A stretch of 39,319 nt of DNA from Chloroflexota bacterium (GCA_030447745.1 JAUJOH010000009.1:12434-51752); one strand, 5' to 3'; positions 26,033-34,921 are shown, counted from the stretch's first letter. The notes: generated by a model from the letters alone, not told the origin. Numbers and translations: made by a program.

Positions 26033-27154
26033 TCACTGGGCGCCCGGCTCCCCTGGCGCGTCGCCCGCGAGCTCGAGCGAGAGCACGGTTTCGCCACCGG
26101 TCTCGCGGTCGGTGGCCCACAGCCGCCCCGACAGGCGTTCGGCGAGACGGCGGCTGACGACCATCGCGAGGTTCGCCCCGGACGGGTCGACCCCGGATCT
26201 CGGACCCCTCGCGAACAGGTCGAAAGCCTCCTCGCGAGCGGCGTCATCGCGCGCCGGCCCGGCATCGGTGACATGGACCTCGACGCGGTTGTCGGCGACG
26301 AGCGCCTCGACGACGACGGCCGCTGCGGGCGGGCTGTTCGCGATCGCGTGGTCGAGGAGGTTCCAGGCGAGCTGCTCGACGAGCGCCTCGGTGGCGAGCA
26401 CTGGCGGCAGATCCGGCGGGAGGCCAAGCTCGATCGATCGGCCGGCCAGTGCGGCTGCCCGCCCGACGACGCCCGCCAGCACGCGCTGGACGAGGACCGG
26501 CTCGCGTTCCGGGGGAGCGTCCACGGACCAGCGCACGAGCGCGACGAGGTTCTCCACCACGCGATGGAGCCGCTGCGCCTCACGCGCAAGGGAGCGAGCC
26601 GCCTCCGCCCGGGTCGTGTCGCTGATCGTCGGCGACGTCATGAGCTCCGCGCCACCGAAGATCGCGGTCATCGGCGTTCGCAGCTCGTGGGCGAGCACAG
26701 AGCTCAGCGCCCGCTGGACGGAGACGGGATCGCCCCCATCCCGGAACGGCCGCATGTCGACGAGGAGGACCTCAGGGTGACCTGGAGCGTCGGGGTCGAT
26801 CTCGAGCCGCTCGGTCCGGACGCTCAAGCGTCTGGTCGGGCCGTCGAGCGACACGGCGACCCGCGCCCCGGGCGCGTCGAGCCGGAGCGGCATGCCGTCG
26901 GGCTGGCGGAACCGAGCCGCCAGCTCGGCGACCGTCGCGACGGGCGGTGTCAGCCAATCGTCGACCCCGCTCGACGCACCGAGCCGGCGACCGTCGGCAC
27001 CGAACAGCAGGACCCCGTCACGGGGCTCGCCACCCGTCACCGGCTCGCTCCGGGCGCCGTCTCGGTCCGCGTCCGTGGGCGCCGTAACGCGGCCGTCGAG
27101 CGCCTCGCGCGAGCCCACGCGATCCTCGTCGCCCGCTGACCATCGGTCGCTCAC
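26033..27154 (-). CDS. Sensor histidine kinase, PAS-like input
   Basis: A 373-residue kinase without membrane segments. An N-terminal region about 40-140 looks like a degenerate PAS sensor (DGVLLFGADGRRLGASSGVDD, LLVDMRPFRD). The dimerisation/phosphoacceptor segment is ALSSVLAHELRTPMTAIFGG with His156. The ATP-binding domain has the N box LAWNLLDHAIANSP, a degenerate G1 (DAGPARDD) and GANLAMVVSRRLAERLSG. The GTG start at 27154 (CCGGTGAGC) is preferred. Its direction is opposite to the receiver gene at 27276, and no adjacent output regulator exists on its strand. As it lacks a clear G2 glycine pair, activity is likely but not certain. Confidence 0.85.
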   Translation of the reverse strand: MSDRWSAGDEDRVGSREALDGRVTAPTDADRDGARSEPVTGGEPRDGVLLFGADGRRLGASSGVDDWLTPPVATVAELAARFRQPDGMPLRLDAPGARVAVSLDGPTRRLSVRTERLEIDPDAPGHPEVLLVDMRPFRDGGDPVSVQRALSSVLAHELRTPMTAIFGGAELMTSPTISDTTRAEAARSLAREAQRLHRVVENLVALVRWSVDAPPEREPVLVQRVLAGVVGRAAALAGRSIELGLPPDLPPVLATEALVEQLAWNLLDHAIANSPPAAAVVVEALVADNRVEVHVTDAGPARDDAAREEAFDLFARGPRSGVDPSGANLAMVVSRRLAERLSGRLWATDRETGGETVLSLELAGDAPGEPGAQ

Positions 27155-27275
27155 CGGCACGATGTTACGAGTCGCCTGCAGCGGAGCCCCGGGTGCCCGG
27201 ACCGGCCGGCTTGCGACCGCCTTGCAGCGACCATGGCGCGGTGTCGGCGGTGCATCCGCTGGTATCCTCGCCGGA

Positions 27276-27668
27276 GTGTCGACTCCACCGACCCGCGTGC
27301 TGGTCGTCGACGACGACGCCGGCATTCGCGACATGCTGGCCATGGCGCTTCGCGACGCCGGCCACGCCGTCCGGCTGTCCGACGGCCACGGGCCCGTCGC
27401 GGTTGCGGACGCGGACGTCGTCCTCCTCGATGGTCGGCTGGGCGATCGGACTGCGCACGACGTGATCGCGGAGACGCCGGAGCTCGCCCACCGGCCCGTG
27501 ATCCTGATGACGGCGACCGGCGCCGTCAGCGATGCGTTGTCCGACCGGCTCGCGCACATGTCCGTCCTGCGCAAGCCGTTCGACCTTCGGGCGCTCGAGG
27601 CGGCGATCGACCAGGCGGCGCGCGGCCGGATCCCGGTCGCGGCCGCGGAGGGGACGCCGCACCGATAG
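27276..27668 (+). CDS. Receiver-only response regulator
   Basis: A 130-residue single receiver domain: RVLVVDDDAGIRDMLAMAL (acidic pocket), the phosphorylated Asp in DVVLLDGRLGD (about 52), the Thr in VILMTATGAV and the Lys in VLRKPFDLRAL. No output domain. The GTG start at 27276 follows GCCGGA. It lies between two histidine-kinase genes on the opposite strand and could receive phosphate from either; such CheY-like proteins usually act by protein contact or as phosphate shuttles. Confidence 0.88.
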   Translation: MSTPPTRVLVVDDDAGIRDMLAMALRDAGHAVRLSDGHGPVAVADADVVLLDGRLGDRTAHDVIAETPELAHRPVILMTATGAVSDALSDRLAHMSVLRKPFDLRALEAAIDQAARGRIPVAAAEGTPHR

Positions 27669-27723
27669 AGGCGAGCGGTCCGCGGGCCGGGAAGTGGACC
27701 GCCTCGGGACCCGCCGTCCGTCG

Positions 27724-28893
27724 CTACCTCGCCTTCCGGCCGTCGGCGGGTCGCCCCTCCGGGTCGCGTGTCCCGGGTCCCGCCGCGCCGTCTGCCGTCC
27801 TCCTGCTGTCCGGTTCCACGCCGGCCGACGCCTCGACGGGCAGCCGGACGGTGAACGTCGTGCCCGCGCCGGGTGCTGAATCGACCTCGATCGTCCCGCC
27901 GTGGGCGACGACGATCTCGCGGGCGATGTACAGGCCGAGACCGAGCCCGAATCGCCCCGCCGCGCGGCTGCCCTGCTCGAAGGCCGAGAAGAGGGACGCC
28001 TGGAGCTCTGGTGCGATCCCGGGCCCGCGATCCTCGACGTCGATCTCGACCCGGCGTCCGCGCTTTCGGAGACGGACGTGGATCTCCGGTGACTGGGGAG
28101 CATGCACGAAGGCGTTCAGGAGCAGGTTGAGCAGGACCTGCTGGATGCGTCCGCCGTCCGCGTCGAGGACGACGTCTTCGTCCTCCTTCTCGACGAGGAT
28201 CCGGCGATCGCCGCCGTCGACCCGGCGCGCGATGTCGACTGCCTGGTCGATCACCTCCCCGATCGCGACCGGCGTCGGGGTGATCGACAGCCGGCCGCGT
28301 TCGACGCGAGTCACGTCGAACAGCTCCTCGACCATCCGCTGGAGCCGGTCGGCCTGCTGGACGGCGCGCTCGAGGATGTCGCGGTCGCGGCTGGGCCGGC
28401 GCTGCAGTAGCTGGAGATAGCCGTGCAGCGCCGTCAGCGGCGTTCGCAGCTCGTGCGCGACGATGCCGACGAACTCCTCCTGCAGGCGGCGAAGGCTGAT
28501 GTCTGTCGTGTCGCGCACGACGAGGATGCCGCCACCCGCAATCCCCATCTCCGGCGGAACGGGGCGGCCGTAGGCTTCGTACCACCGCCGTCGGCCGTCG
28601 GGGCCGGTGACGAAGAACCGCCGGACGAACTCCTCACCGGCGGCGGCGCGTGCGCGCAGGTCGTCCGCCGGGTCAGGGCCGGCGGCCTCCGGCTGTGGCG
28701 TCAGGTCCGCGCCGAACGTCCTGACGAACGCCTCGTTCGCAGCCACCGTGCGACCCGATCGATCGACGACGAGGACCGCGTCCCGCATGATCTCGATCAG
28801 CGTGGTGAGGCGTACCTGCTCGATCTCGGCGATCGGGGGGTGCTGGTCAGCGCTGACGCGCACCGCCGTGAGCTCGACCGCGCGGGCGGGCAT
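27724..28893 (-). CDS. PAS-domain sensor histidine kinase
   Basis: A 389-residue soluble kinase. A PAS domain spans about 32-137 (LIEIMRDAVLVVDRSGRTVA, RRWYEAYGRPVPPEMG, GGILVVRDTTDIS). Next is the phosphoacceptor helix FVGIVAHELRTPLTALHGYL with His147, then the ATPase domain: N box QQVLLNLLLNAFVHA, G1 VEDRGPGIAPELQASLF, G2 RFGLGLGLYIAREIVVAHGG, and GAGTTFTVRLP. All catalytic boxes look intact. The ATG at 28893 has GGAG directly before it without spacing. Further upstream, GAGGAGGAG sits next to an in-frame stop and five bases before an ATC codon, so a rare ATC start adding 13 residues is possible. Confidence 0.88.
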   Translation of the reverse strand: MPARAVELTAVRVSADQHPPIAEIEQVRLTTLIEIMRDAVLVVDRSGRTVAANEAFVRTFGADLTPQPEAAGPDPADDLRARAAAGEEFVRRFFVTGPDGRRRWYEAYGRPVPPEMGIAGGGILVVRDTTDISLRRLQEEFVGIVAHELRTPLTALHGYLQLLQRRPSRDRDILERAVQQADRLQRMVEELFDVTRVERGRLSITPTPVAIGEVIDQAVDIARRVDGGDRRILVEKEDEDVVLDADGGRIQQVLLNLLLNAFVHAPQSPEIHVRLRKRGRRVEIDVEDRGPGIAPELQASLFSAFEQGSRAAGRFGLGLGLYIAREIVVAHGGTIEVDSAPGAGTTFTVRLPVEASAGVEPDSRRTADGAAGPGTRDPEGRPADGRKAR

Positions 28894-29303
28894 CTCCGAT
28901 CGGACGCCGCCGTCATCTGCCTCAATCGCGATGTCAGCTCCTCCTCAGCCGGCTGCCCGGCCCCGGGCCGGTGCGCATGCCGAGCCCGTATCGTACGCGT
29001 CGGGACTCGTCAGCCGGGTCGAGGACGGCTGGGCGGCGAATCTCCTGCGGCCCGAGGCGTGACCCGGCCGTCCGGCGTGACACGTCTTCGCAACGGGCGA
29101 CCGAGAGGGCACCGCAGACGGCGCAACCGGATCCGCGGCATGATCGAACGGGCCGCGGTGTCGCCCGGAACCCGGAGAGACACCCGGTCAGATCGGAGGA
29201 CGCCCCCCGTGCGGTTGGCCGTGTCGGACGTTGGCTGCTTCTCGCCCGTGCCCCGGCGACCACGCGTCCCGGCGACCGGACCCGCCGCCCGAAGGTCGGA
29301 GGT
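28894..29303. other. Intergenic stretch, no gene seen
   Basis: 410 bp between the divergent PAS kinase and glf. Frames here read as Arg/Pro-rich shadow sequence and contain no recognisable motif. It includes the GAGGAGGAG ribosome-binding sequence of the kinase (about 28939-28947, minus strand) and a GAAGGTCGGAGGT run before glf at 29291-29303. Promoters for both genes must lie here, but I see no clear -35/-10 pair. Confidence 0.6.
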
Positions 29304-30524
29304 ATGAGGGTCGACCGCGTCGTCATCGGGGCGGGGTTCGCCGGCACCGTCATCGCGGAACGGCTGGCGCGTGGCCTCGGCGAGCGGGTGCTCCTTGTCG
29401 ACCGCCGTTCGCACCTCGGCGGCAACGCCTACGACGAGCACGACGAGGCCGGCATTCTCGTCCACCGCTACGGACCGCACATCTTCCACACGAATGCGAC
29501 CCGCGTCGTGGAGTACCTGTCGCGATTCACGGAGTGGCGCCCGTACCAGCATCGGGTGCTCGCCCGCGTGCGCGGCCAGCTCGTGCCGATTCCCATCAAC
29601 CTCGACACCGTCAACCGGCTCTTCTCCCTGTCGCTGCGCGAAGACGAGCTCGAGGACTGGTTCGCCGAGCGCGCCGAGACGCTGCCACGGCTCCGAACGT
29701 CCGAGGACGCGGTCGTCGGTCGCGTCGGTCGCGAGCTCTACGAGCTGTTCTTCCGGGGCTACACCCGGAAGCAGTGGGGTCTCGACCCGTCGGAGCTCGA
29801 CGCCTCGGTCACGTCCCGGATCCCGGTCCGCACCAACCGGGACGATCGCTACTTCACGGACACCTTCCAGGCCATGCCGCGCGAGGGCTACACCGCGATG
29901 TTCGCGCGGATGGTCGACCATCCAGACATCAAGGTCGCCCTCGACACCGACTTCCGGGACCTCCCGGTCACGCTGCGCTCCGCCGGGGTCGTCTTCACCG
30001 GGCCCGTCGACGAGTTCTTCGGCCAGCCCTTCGGTCCCCTGCCCTACCGCTCGCTCGAATTCCGGTTCGAGACGCACGACACCCCGTGGCTCTTGCCGGT
30101 CGGCACCGTGAACGAGCCCGACGAGACCGCCGTGCCGTACACGCGCACGACGGAGTTCAAGCACCTGACCGGCCAGCAGCATCCGCGGACCACGATCGTG
30201 CGCGAGTACCCGCGAGCCGACGGCGATCCCTACTACCCCATCCCGCGGCCGGAGAACCAGGCGCTGTACGAGCGCTACCGGGCGCTCGCCGAGCGGACGC
30301 CCGGCGTGACGTTCGTCGGCCGGCTGGCCACGTACCGCTACTACAACATGGACCAGGTGGTCGCCCAGGCGCTCGCGACGTACCGCAAGCTGGCGGACGA
30401 GCGGCTCCCGGCCACGACCGACCTGCCGGCCAAGATGCCACGGGTCAGCATCCCGACGACCAGCACGGCGGCGGCGGCGAGCACGGCCAGCGCGCCGGCG
30501 AGGTCCGGCACCACCATCCCGTAG
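29304..30524 (+). CDS. glf: UDP-galactopyranose mutase
   Basis: A 406-residue FAD enzyme that converts UDP-galactopyranose to UDP-galactofuranose for cell-surface glycans. The FAD-binding VVIGAGFAGTVIAERLA is at the start, followed by the family blocks LGGNAYDEHDEAGILVHRYGP, HIFHTN, ELFFRGYTRKQWGLDPSEL, PREGYTAMFARMV and YPIPRPENQALYERY, and the terminal TYRYYNMDQVVAQAL. Motifs are close to the bacterial enzymes. The ATG at 29304 follows GAAGGTCGGAGG. The last about 40 residues (from ADERLP to TTIP) are an Ala/Thr/Ser-rich tail beyond the usual end of the enzyme. No other glycan genes are adjacent. Confidence 0.93.
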   Translation: MRVDRVVIGAGFAGTVIAERLARGLGERVLLVDRRSHLGGNAYDEHDEAGILVHRYGPHIFHTNATRVVEYLSRFTEWRPYQHRVLARVRGQLVPIPINLDTVNRLFSLSLREDELEDWFAERAETLPRLRTSEDAVVGRVGRELYELFFRGYTRKQWGLDPSELDASVTSRIPVRTNRDDRYFTDTFQAMPREGYTAMFARMVDHPDIKVALDTDFRDLPVTLRSAGVVFTGPVDEFFGQPFGPLPYRSLEFRFETHDTPWLLPVGTVNEPDETAVPYTRTTEFKHLTGQQHPRTTIVREYPRADGDPYYPIPRPENQALYERYRALAERTPGVTFVGRLATYRYYNMDQVVAQALATYRKLADERLPATTDLPAKMPRVSIPTTSTAAAASTASAPARSGTTIP

Positions 30525-30647
30525 GTGCCGACCAGCCCCACCAGCACGGACGCCAGCGCCCAGCGCCGGGAACCAGCCGCGCCGCGCGCCGTCTAGCCGG
30601 CATCGACCGGCCAGCGGAGGCCGGTTCGCTCCCGGAGGTCGCGACGC

Positions 30648-31685
30648 ATGCGACGACTCGGTGTTGCCTTCTCGGGCGCCCTCGTGGCGATCGCCCTGAC
30701 CGCCGGCCCAATGGCCGCGTGTGGCGGCCTGATCGGCCCGAACGGCGCCGTCAACCTTGTGCGGACGACGACGTTCGCCGCCTACGTCGACGGCACGGAG
30801 CACTACGTGACGTCATTCGAGTTCGCCGGCGGCGGCGGTCGCTTCGGCTCGATCACTCCCCTGCCGGGCATCCCGTCCACGGTCGAGAAGGGGGGCGACT
30901 GGACGCTGCAGCGCCTCTTGCTCGAGACGTCGCCGGTGGTGTTCCAGGCGGCCGCCGGGACCGACCGCGCCCGCGCCTCAGCGGAAGAGCTTCTCAAGGT
31001 CCGGATCGACGCGCTCGACCTGACCGTCCTGCGCGGCGGTGCGGACGAGATCGGCCAGTGGGCAAAGGAGCACGACTTCCGCCTCCCGCCGGACGCGCCC
31101 GAGGTCCTGGACTTCTACGCCTCGCGCAGCCCCATCTTCCTCGCCGCCGCGTTCGACGCGGACGCCGCCGCCGCTCGCGGGCAGGCGATCGGCGACGGGA
31201 CACCGATCCATCTCACGATCCCGACCGACGATCCGTGGGTCCCGCTGCGGATCCTGGCCCTCGGCAAAGCGGCCGAGGAGCGCGTCTCGGCCGAGGTGTT
31301 CCTCCTGACCGACCGCCGCCCCAACCTGCTGCCCACGCCGATCGGGCGCAACGGCATCGCGGTCACCCATTCCCAGCCCGCCACGACGTCTCTGCTCGAT
31401 GACCTTCGCTCGGACCGCGGCATGAGCTGGGTGCCGGATGCCGGCTGGCTGACGCAGGTCACGGTCGACGCGTCGGCCGATCAGCTGCAGTACGACCTCG
31501 CGATCGCGGCCGACGGCGGGCAGCCGTCGCGTGTCGACGCCGGATTCGAGCTGCCGGGTGTCACCACCCCACCGGACGGCGGTCGTGCCGCGGCGGCGCT
31601 GCTCCTCGTCGTGCTCGGCGTGGCGGGAGTGGTCGCCATCGCTCGCGTGGGCGGCCCGGCGCGCGGCCGGGCCCGAGCGGCGTGA
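30648..31685 (+). CDS. DUF2330 domain protein, secreted and membrane-anchored
   Basis: A 345-residue protein of the DUF2330 family: after a signal peptide (GVAFSGALVAIALTAGPMAACG) the mature part opens with the family's CGGLIGPNGAVNLVRTTTFAAYVDGTEHYVTSFEF block (two segments given here: CGGLIGPNGAVNLVRTTTFA and DGTEHYVTSFEF). A second conserved area is IPTDDPWVPLRILALGK. A C-terminal helix (AAAALLLVVLGVAGVVAIA) with a basic end anchors it, so the main domain lies outside the cell. The family has no known activity. The stop overlaps the cupredoxin gene start (GTGA), so the two are translationally coupled and probably act together. Confidence 0.87.
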   Translation: MRRLGVAFSGALVAIALTAGPMAACGGLIGPNGAVNLVRTTTFAAYVDGTEHYVTSFEFAGGGGRFGSITPLPGIPSTVEKGGDWTLQRLLLETSPVVFQAAAGTDRARASAEELLKVRIDALDLTVLRGGADEIGQWAKEHDFRLPPDAPEVLDFYASRSPIFLAAAFDADAAAARGQAIGDGTPIHLTIPTDDPWVPLRILALGKAAEERVSAEVFLLTDRRPNLLPTPIGRNGIAVTHSQPATTSLLDDLRSDRGMSWVPDAGWLTQVTVDASADQLQYDLAIAADGGQPSRVDAGFELPGVTTPPDGGRAAAALLLVVLGVAGVVAIARVGGPARGRARAA

Positions 31686-32122
31686 CTCCGGTGCACGGCC
31701 GGACTGCCGCCGCCCGGTGGATCGGGGTGGCGCTTGCCGTCGTCGCCCTCGTCGCGGCCGGGGTTGCGGTGGCCGCGGCGGCGGGTGCCAGGGCGACCGC
31801 CCCGCTCGAGATCGGGATCCGTTACTCGAGGTTCTCGCCGGACCGACTCCAGGTGCCCGTCGGCCGGCCAGTGACCGTCGTCATCCACAACGACGATCCC
31901 ATCGACCACGAGTGGATCGTCGGCGACGAGGAGGTGCACGCGCGGCATCGGGACGGAACGGAGGCCGGCCACGGGGATCGGACGACGGAGGTGACCGTCC
32001 CGGCCGGCGCGGTCAGGCGGACGACGGTCGTCTTCGACCGGCCGGGGACGCTGCGCTTCGTCTGCCACCTCCCGGGCCACGAGGCCTATGGCATGGCGGG
32101 GACCCTCGTCGTCACGCCCTGA
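31682..32122 (+). CDS. Membrane-anchored cupredoxin
   Basis: A 146-residue protein with an N-terminal helix (WIGVALAVVALVAAGVAVAAA) and a cupredoxin domain (about 45-146). The type-1 copper ligands are plausible: His in DPIDHEWIVGDEE and CHLPGHEAYGM with Cys, His and Met, with the usual VCHLPGH form of plastocyanin/azurin-like proteins. It would carry electrons or copper on the outer face of the membrane. GTG start at 31682 overlaps the DUF2330 stop. With a bc-aa3 chain nearby it may donate electrons or serve copper delivery, but neither is shown. Confidence 0.85.
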   Translation: MTPVHGRTAAARWIGVALAVVALVAAGVAVAAAAGARATAPLEIGIRYSRFSPDRLQVPVGRPVTVVIHNDDPIDHEWIVGDEEVHARHRDGTEAGHGDRTTEVTVPAGAVRRTTVVFDRPGTLRFVCHLPGHEAYGMAGTLVVTP

Positions 32123-32148
32123 GCGCCACGCCCTGAGAGACTGAGCCG

Positions 32149-33273
32149 GTGCGAGCAGCGGTCATCCAGCGGGCCGGCGAACCGTTCCGGATCGAAGACC
32201 TCCACCTCGACGAGCCCCGCGCCGGCGAGGTGCTCGTGCGGATTCTCGCCTCGGGCGTCTGCCACTCGGACCTCCACGTACGCGACGGGGAATGGCCGCG
32301 GCCGGGTCCCATGGTCGCCGGGCACGAGGGTGCCGGCGTCGTCGCTGCCCTCGGGCCGGGAGTCGACGAGGTGCTGGCCGGCCGGACGGTCGCGCTCAGC
32401 TGGCTGGCGCCGTGCCTCCGGTGCGTGGCGTGCCGGCACGGCCGCTCGTGGGCGTGCACCGGTTCTCGAGCGCTCGAGCACCGGCTGCCGGACGGCGGCA
32501 CACGCGTCCACCGACCGGACGGCACGCCGGTCCTGCCGTACTGCGGCGTCGGGACGCTGGGCGAGGCGACGGTCGTGCCCGTGGAGGCCGCGGTGGCGCT
32601 CCCGGACGGCATAGCGGCGGAGGTCGCGGCGCTGATCGGCTGCTGTGTCGCCACGGGCGTGGGTGCCGTGACCAACACGGCGCGGGTCGCCCCAGGCGCG
32701 AGCGTCGTGGTCATCGGTCTCGGTGGCGTCGGGCTGTCCGCGGTGATGGGCGCGGTGCTGGCCAGCGCGGCGCGGGTCGTGGCCGTCGACCGCGTGGCGG
32801 CCAAGCTGGATCTCGCCGTCGAGCTGGGCGCGACGGCCGCGGTCCTGGCGACGGATCGGCCGCCCACCGATGCGGCGATTCGCGCCGCGAGCGGGGACGG
32901 GCCGGACGTCGTGCTCGAGGCGATCGGCCTGCCGGCGACGATCGAGCAGGCCATCGAGCTGCTGCCGCCGGGCGGCACGGCGGTGCTGGTCGGCATGACG
33001 CCCTTCGGCGTCCGGGCGTCGTTCGAGCCGTTTCCGTTCGTCGACGGCGGGCGGTCGATCCTCGGCTCGAATTACGGGTCGACGATCGCGTCGGTCGACT
33101 TTCCGAGGCTCGCCGAGCTGCACCTCGCCGGTCGCTTGCCGGTCGATCGGCTGGTTGACCGGCGGATCGGGCTCGACGAGCTCGAGGCTGCCTTCGATCG
33201 GCTCCGCCGCGGCGAGGGTGCCCGGTCCGTCGTCGTGTTCGACGGCGACGCCGGATCCGCGCGACCGGGCTGA
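32149..33273 (+). CDS. Zinc-dependent alcohol dehydrogenase (class III-like MDR)
   Basis: A 374-residue zinc dehydrogenase of the medium-chain superfamily. Catalytic zinc ligands: Cys38 (GVCHSDLH), His59-Glu60 (GHEGAG) and a Cys in IGCCVATG. Structural zinc: Cys89, Cys92, Cys95 and Cys103 in CLRCVACRHGRSWAC. The Rossmann motif is VVVIGLGGVGLSAVMG. It resembles the NAD-dependent alcohol/S-hydroxymethyl-glutathione/mycothiol dehydrogenases in length and domain order; substrate unknown. The GTG at 32149 starts 26 bp after the cupredoxin stop. Confidence 0.92.
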   Translation: MRAAVIQRAGEPFRIEDLHLDEPRAGEVLVRILASGVCHSDLHVRDGEWPRPGPMVAGHEGAGVVAALGPGVDEVLAGRTVALSWLAPCLRCVACRHGRSWACTGSRALEHRLPDGGTRVHRPDGTPVLPYCGVGTLGEATVVPVEAAVALPDGIAAEVAALIGCCVATGVGAVTNTARVAPGASVVVIGLGGVGLSAVMGAVLASAARVVAVDRVAAKLDLAVELGATAAVLATDRPPTDAAIRAASGDGPDVVLEAIGLPATIEQAIELLPPGGTAVLVGMTPFGVRASFEPFPFVDGGRSILGSNYGSTIASVDFPRLAELHLAGRLPVDRLVDRRIGLDELEAAFDRLRRGEGARSVVVFDGDAGSARPG

Positions 33274-33398
33274 TGACGGCTCGCGTTGCCGGCCCGGCAG
33301 CTGCCCGGTCTGCTCGCAGCCGAGGCGCTCGTGCTGATCGCGTGCGGCGGCAAGGGCGTCTCGTTGCCACGGGCCGGTGTGGGCCGTAGATTCCGGCG

Positions 33399-34132
33399 GT
33401 GCACGACGACGGCTACTTCGACGAGCGCGTCGCGGCGAGGTACGACGAGTCCGGCGAGCTGTCCGACGCGGGGGCCGTCGAGCCGGTCATCGACTTCCTC
33501 GCCGACCTCTGCGGGAGCGGACGCGCACTCGAGCTCGGAATCGGAACGGGGCGGATCGCGCTGCCGCTCGCACAGCGGGGAGTGCCGGTGCACGGGATCG
33601 ACCTGTCGAAGGCGATGGTCGCGAGGCTGCGCGCGAAGCCGGGCGGCGATGCCATCGGCGTGACGATCGGCGACTTCGCGACGACGACCGTCGACGGGAG
33701 GTTCTCGGTCGCGTACGTCGTCTTCAACACGATCATGAACCTGGCGACGCAGGATGCGCAGGTCGCGTGCTTCTGCAACGTCGCGGCGCACCTCGAGCCC
33801 GGCGGCTGCTTCGTGGTCGAGGTACTCGTACCCGAGCTCCGGCGGCTCCCGCCCGGCGAGATGATCCGTGCCTTCCACGTCAGCGAGACGAGATGGGGGT
33901 TCGACGAGTACGACGTCGCGATACAAGGCCTCACGTCCCATCACTTCGAGATCGTCGACGAAAGAGTCCAGCCCTCTCGATTCCTGGCCGGTATGCGTGG
34001 CCCTCGGAGCTCGACCTGATGGCGCAGCTTGCCGGGATGACGCTGCGCGAGCGCTGGAGCGGGTGGCAGCGGGAGCCGTTCACCAGCGAAAGCCTCAAGC
34101 ACGTCTCGGTCTGGGAGAAGCCGGCGGGCTAG
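33399..34132 (+). pseudogene. Class I SAM-dependent methyltransferase, frameshifted near the C-terminus
   Basis: The N-terminal three-quarters is a clear SAM-dependent methyltransferase: YFDERVAARYDES, motif I LELGIGTGRIALPLAQRG, HGIDLSKAMV, VAYVVFNTIMNL, CFVVEVLVPEL. In this frame the protein stops at 34019 after junk residues (RFLAGMRGPRSST). A different frame beyond about 33,970 gives RYAWPSELDLMAQLAGMTL and FTSESLKHVSVWEKP, the expected C-terminus of this family, ending at 34132. A one-base loss (or gain of two) between about 33,960 and 33,990 explains it. Either a genuine lesion or a sequence error. The GTG at 33399 is the likely start. Substrate unknown. Confidence 0.8.
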
Positions 34133-34220
34133 GCGGGAACATCGACGGACATTGCGAACGCTCGCCGCCACGGCATGCGGCGGGTGGGCAACAGGAGCCG
34201 CCGCACGACGATCGGCGACC

Positions 34221-34260
34221 GACGTCCATTCTTACTCGCCAACGTCCACTCTTACTCGCG
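34221..34260. repeat. Tandem repeat, 2 x 20 bp, imperfect
   Basis: Units begin ACGTCCATTCTTACTCGC and ACGTCCACTCTTACTCGC, with three differences over 20 bp. The repeat is AT-richer than its surroundings. Confidence 0.8.
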
Positions 34261-34530
34261 CATGAGCGAGGCGATGTCCCGGCGGCCCGGTGGCGGAGAG
34301 CTCCGCCACCGCGACCAAGAACCCCTCGCGCGGGGACGAGTGGACGAGGAGCCGTGCGGGTATCGCCGCGTTGACGAACTCGCGGCTGGTGCCGCGCAAC
34401 GAAGAGAACGGCCCGCCTCGGGTCGAGCGGTTGCAGCACGGACCCGGAAGTCGAACTCGCGCTCGAGGACGCACAAGGTCTCGCCTTGAGCTCGGCGGCT
34501 GTGCGGACGCGGCCCGAAACAGCGGGGGGC

Positions 34531-34566
34531 GCCGCCGGCAGTCGACGCGCCGCCGGCAGTCGACGC
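34531..34566. repeat. Tandem repeat, 2 x 18 bp, identical
   Basis: The unit GCCGCCGGCAGTCGACGC occurs twice head to tail with no mismatch. Its identity suggests a recent duplication. Confidence 0.9.
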
Positions 34567-34921
34567 CATCGTTCGTTTCATCGACCAACGGCCGTGGTAG
34601 CGGAAGCGGCGCGGCGCGGGCCGGCGTGGCTCCGGGCAGGGCAGTTGCGCGTGACTGATCTGCCGCCACCGTTGCAATCGTTGCAGTTCGGCGGCATGGT
34701 TGGCCGTTGAAACGGGCGCCATTCCGGCGACCACGCAGGTTGGTAGGTGAAACGGACGGCTCAGCGTGGGCCGGGCGGCGGCGCGGACACGGCTGGGACG
34801 CGCGCGTGACGCCGGTCGCGCCCCGTGGACCCGGCCCGGACCCGTGCGCCTGCCGCCACGCGCGCGCCGCCACGCGCGCGCCGCCGCGCGACGCCGGACG
34901 GATCGCTACGCCGGACGATCG

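Larger units (their letters stand above)
34133..34921. other. Gap without a supported gene, with short tandem duplications
   Basis: 789 bp between the methyltransferase and ndh. Frames give Arg/Pro/Ala-rich text with stops and no motif. On the minus strand, fragments in three frames (LEREFDFRV, LQPLDPRRAVLFVA, REFVNAAIPARLLVHSSP) hint at a decayed gene, but I could not link them to a family. Tandem repeats: two 20-bp units at 34221-34260 (three mismatches), two identical 18-bp units at 34531-34566, a CGCCACGCGCG-type run at about 34855-34890, and two near-identical units with CGCCGGACG at about 34892-34925. Confidence 0.6.

Noticed and set aside
26033..28585. Single 850-codon protein spanning both histidine kinases
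   Set aside because: Only its last 373 codons are the kinase; the earlier part is antisense to the receiver gene and out of frame with the PAS kinase.
29010..30803. 597-codon minus-strand open frame opposite glf
   Set aside because: No motif. A short hydrophobic piece at about 30,430-30,590 (VLVGLVGTYGMVVPDLAGAL) looks like a membrane helix but has no ribosome binding site or closed gene around it.
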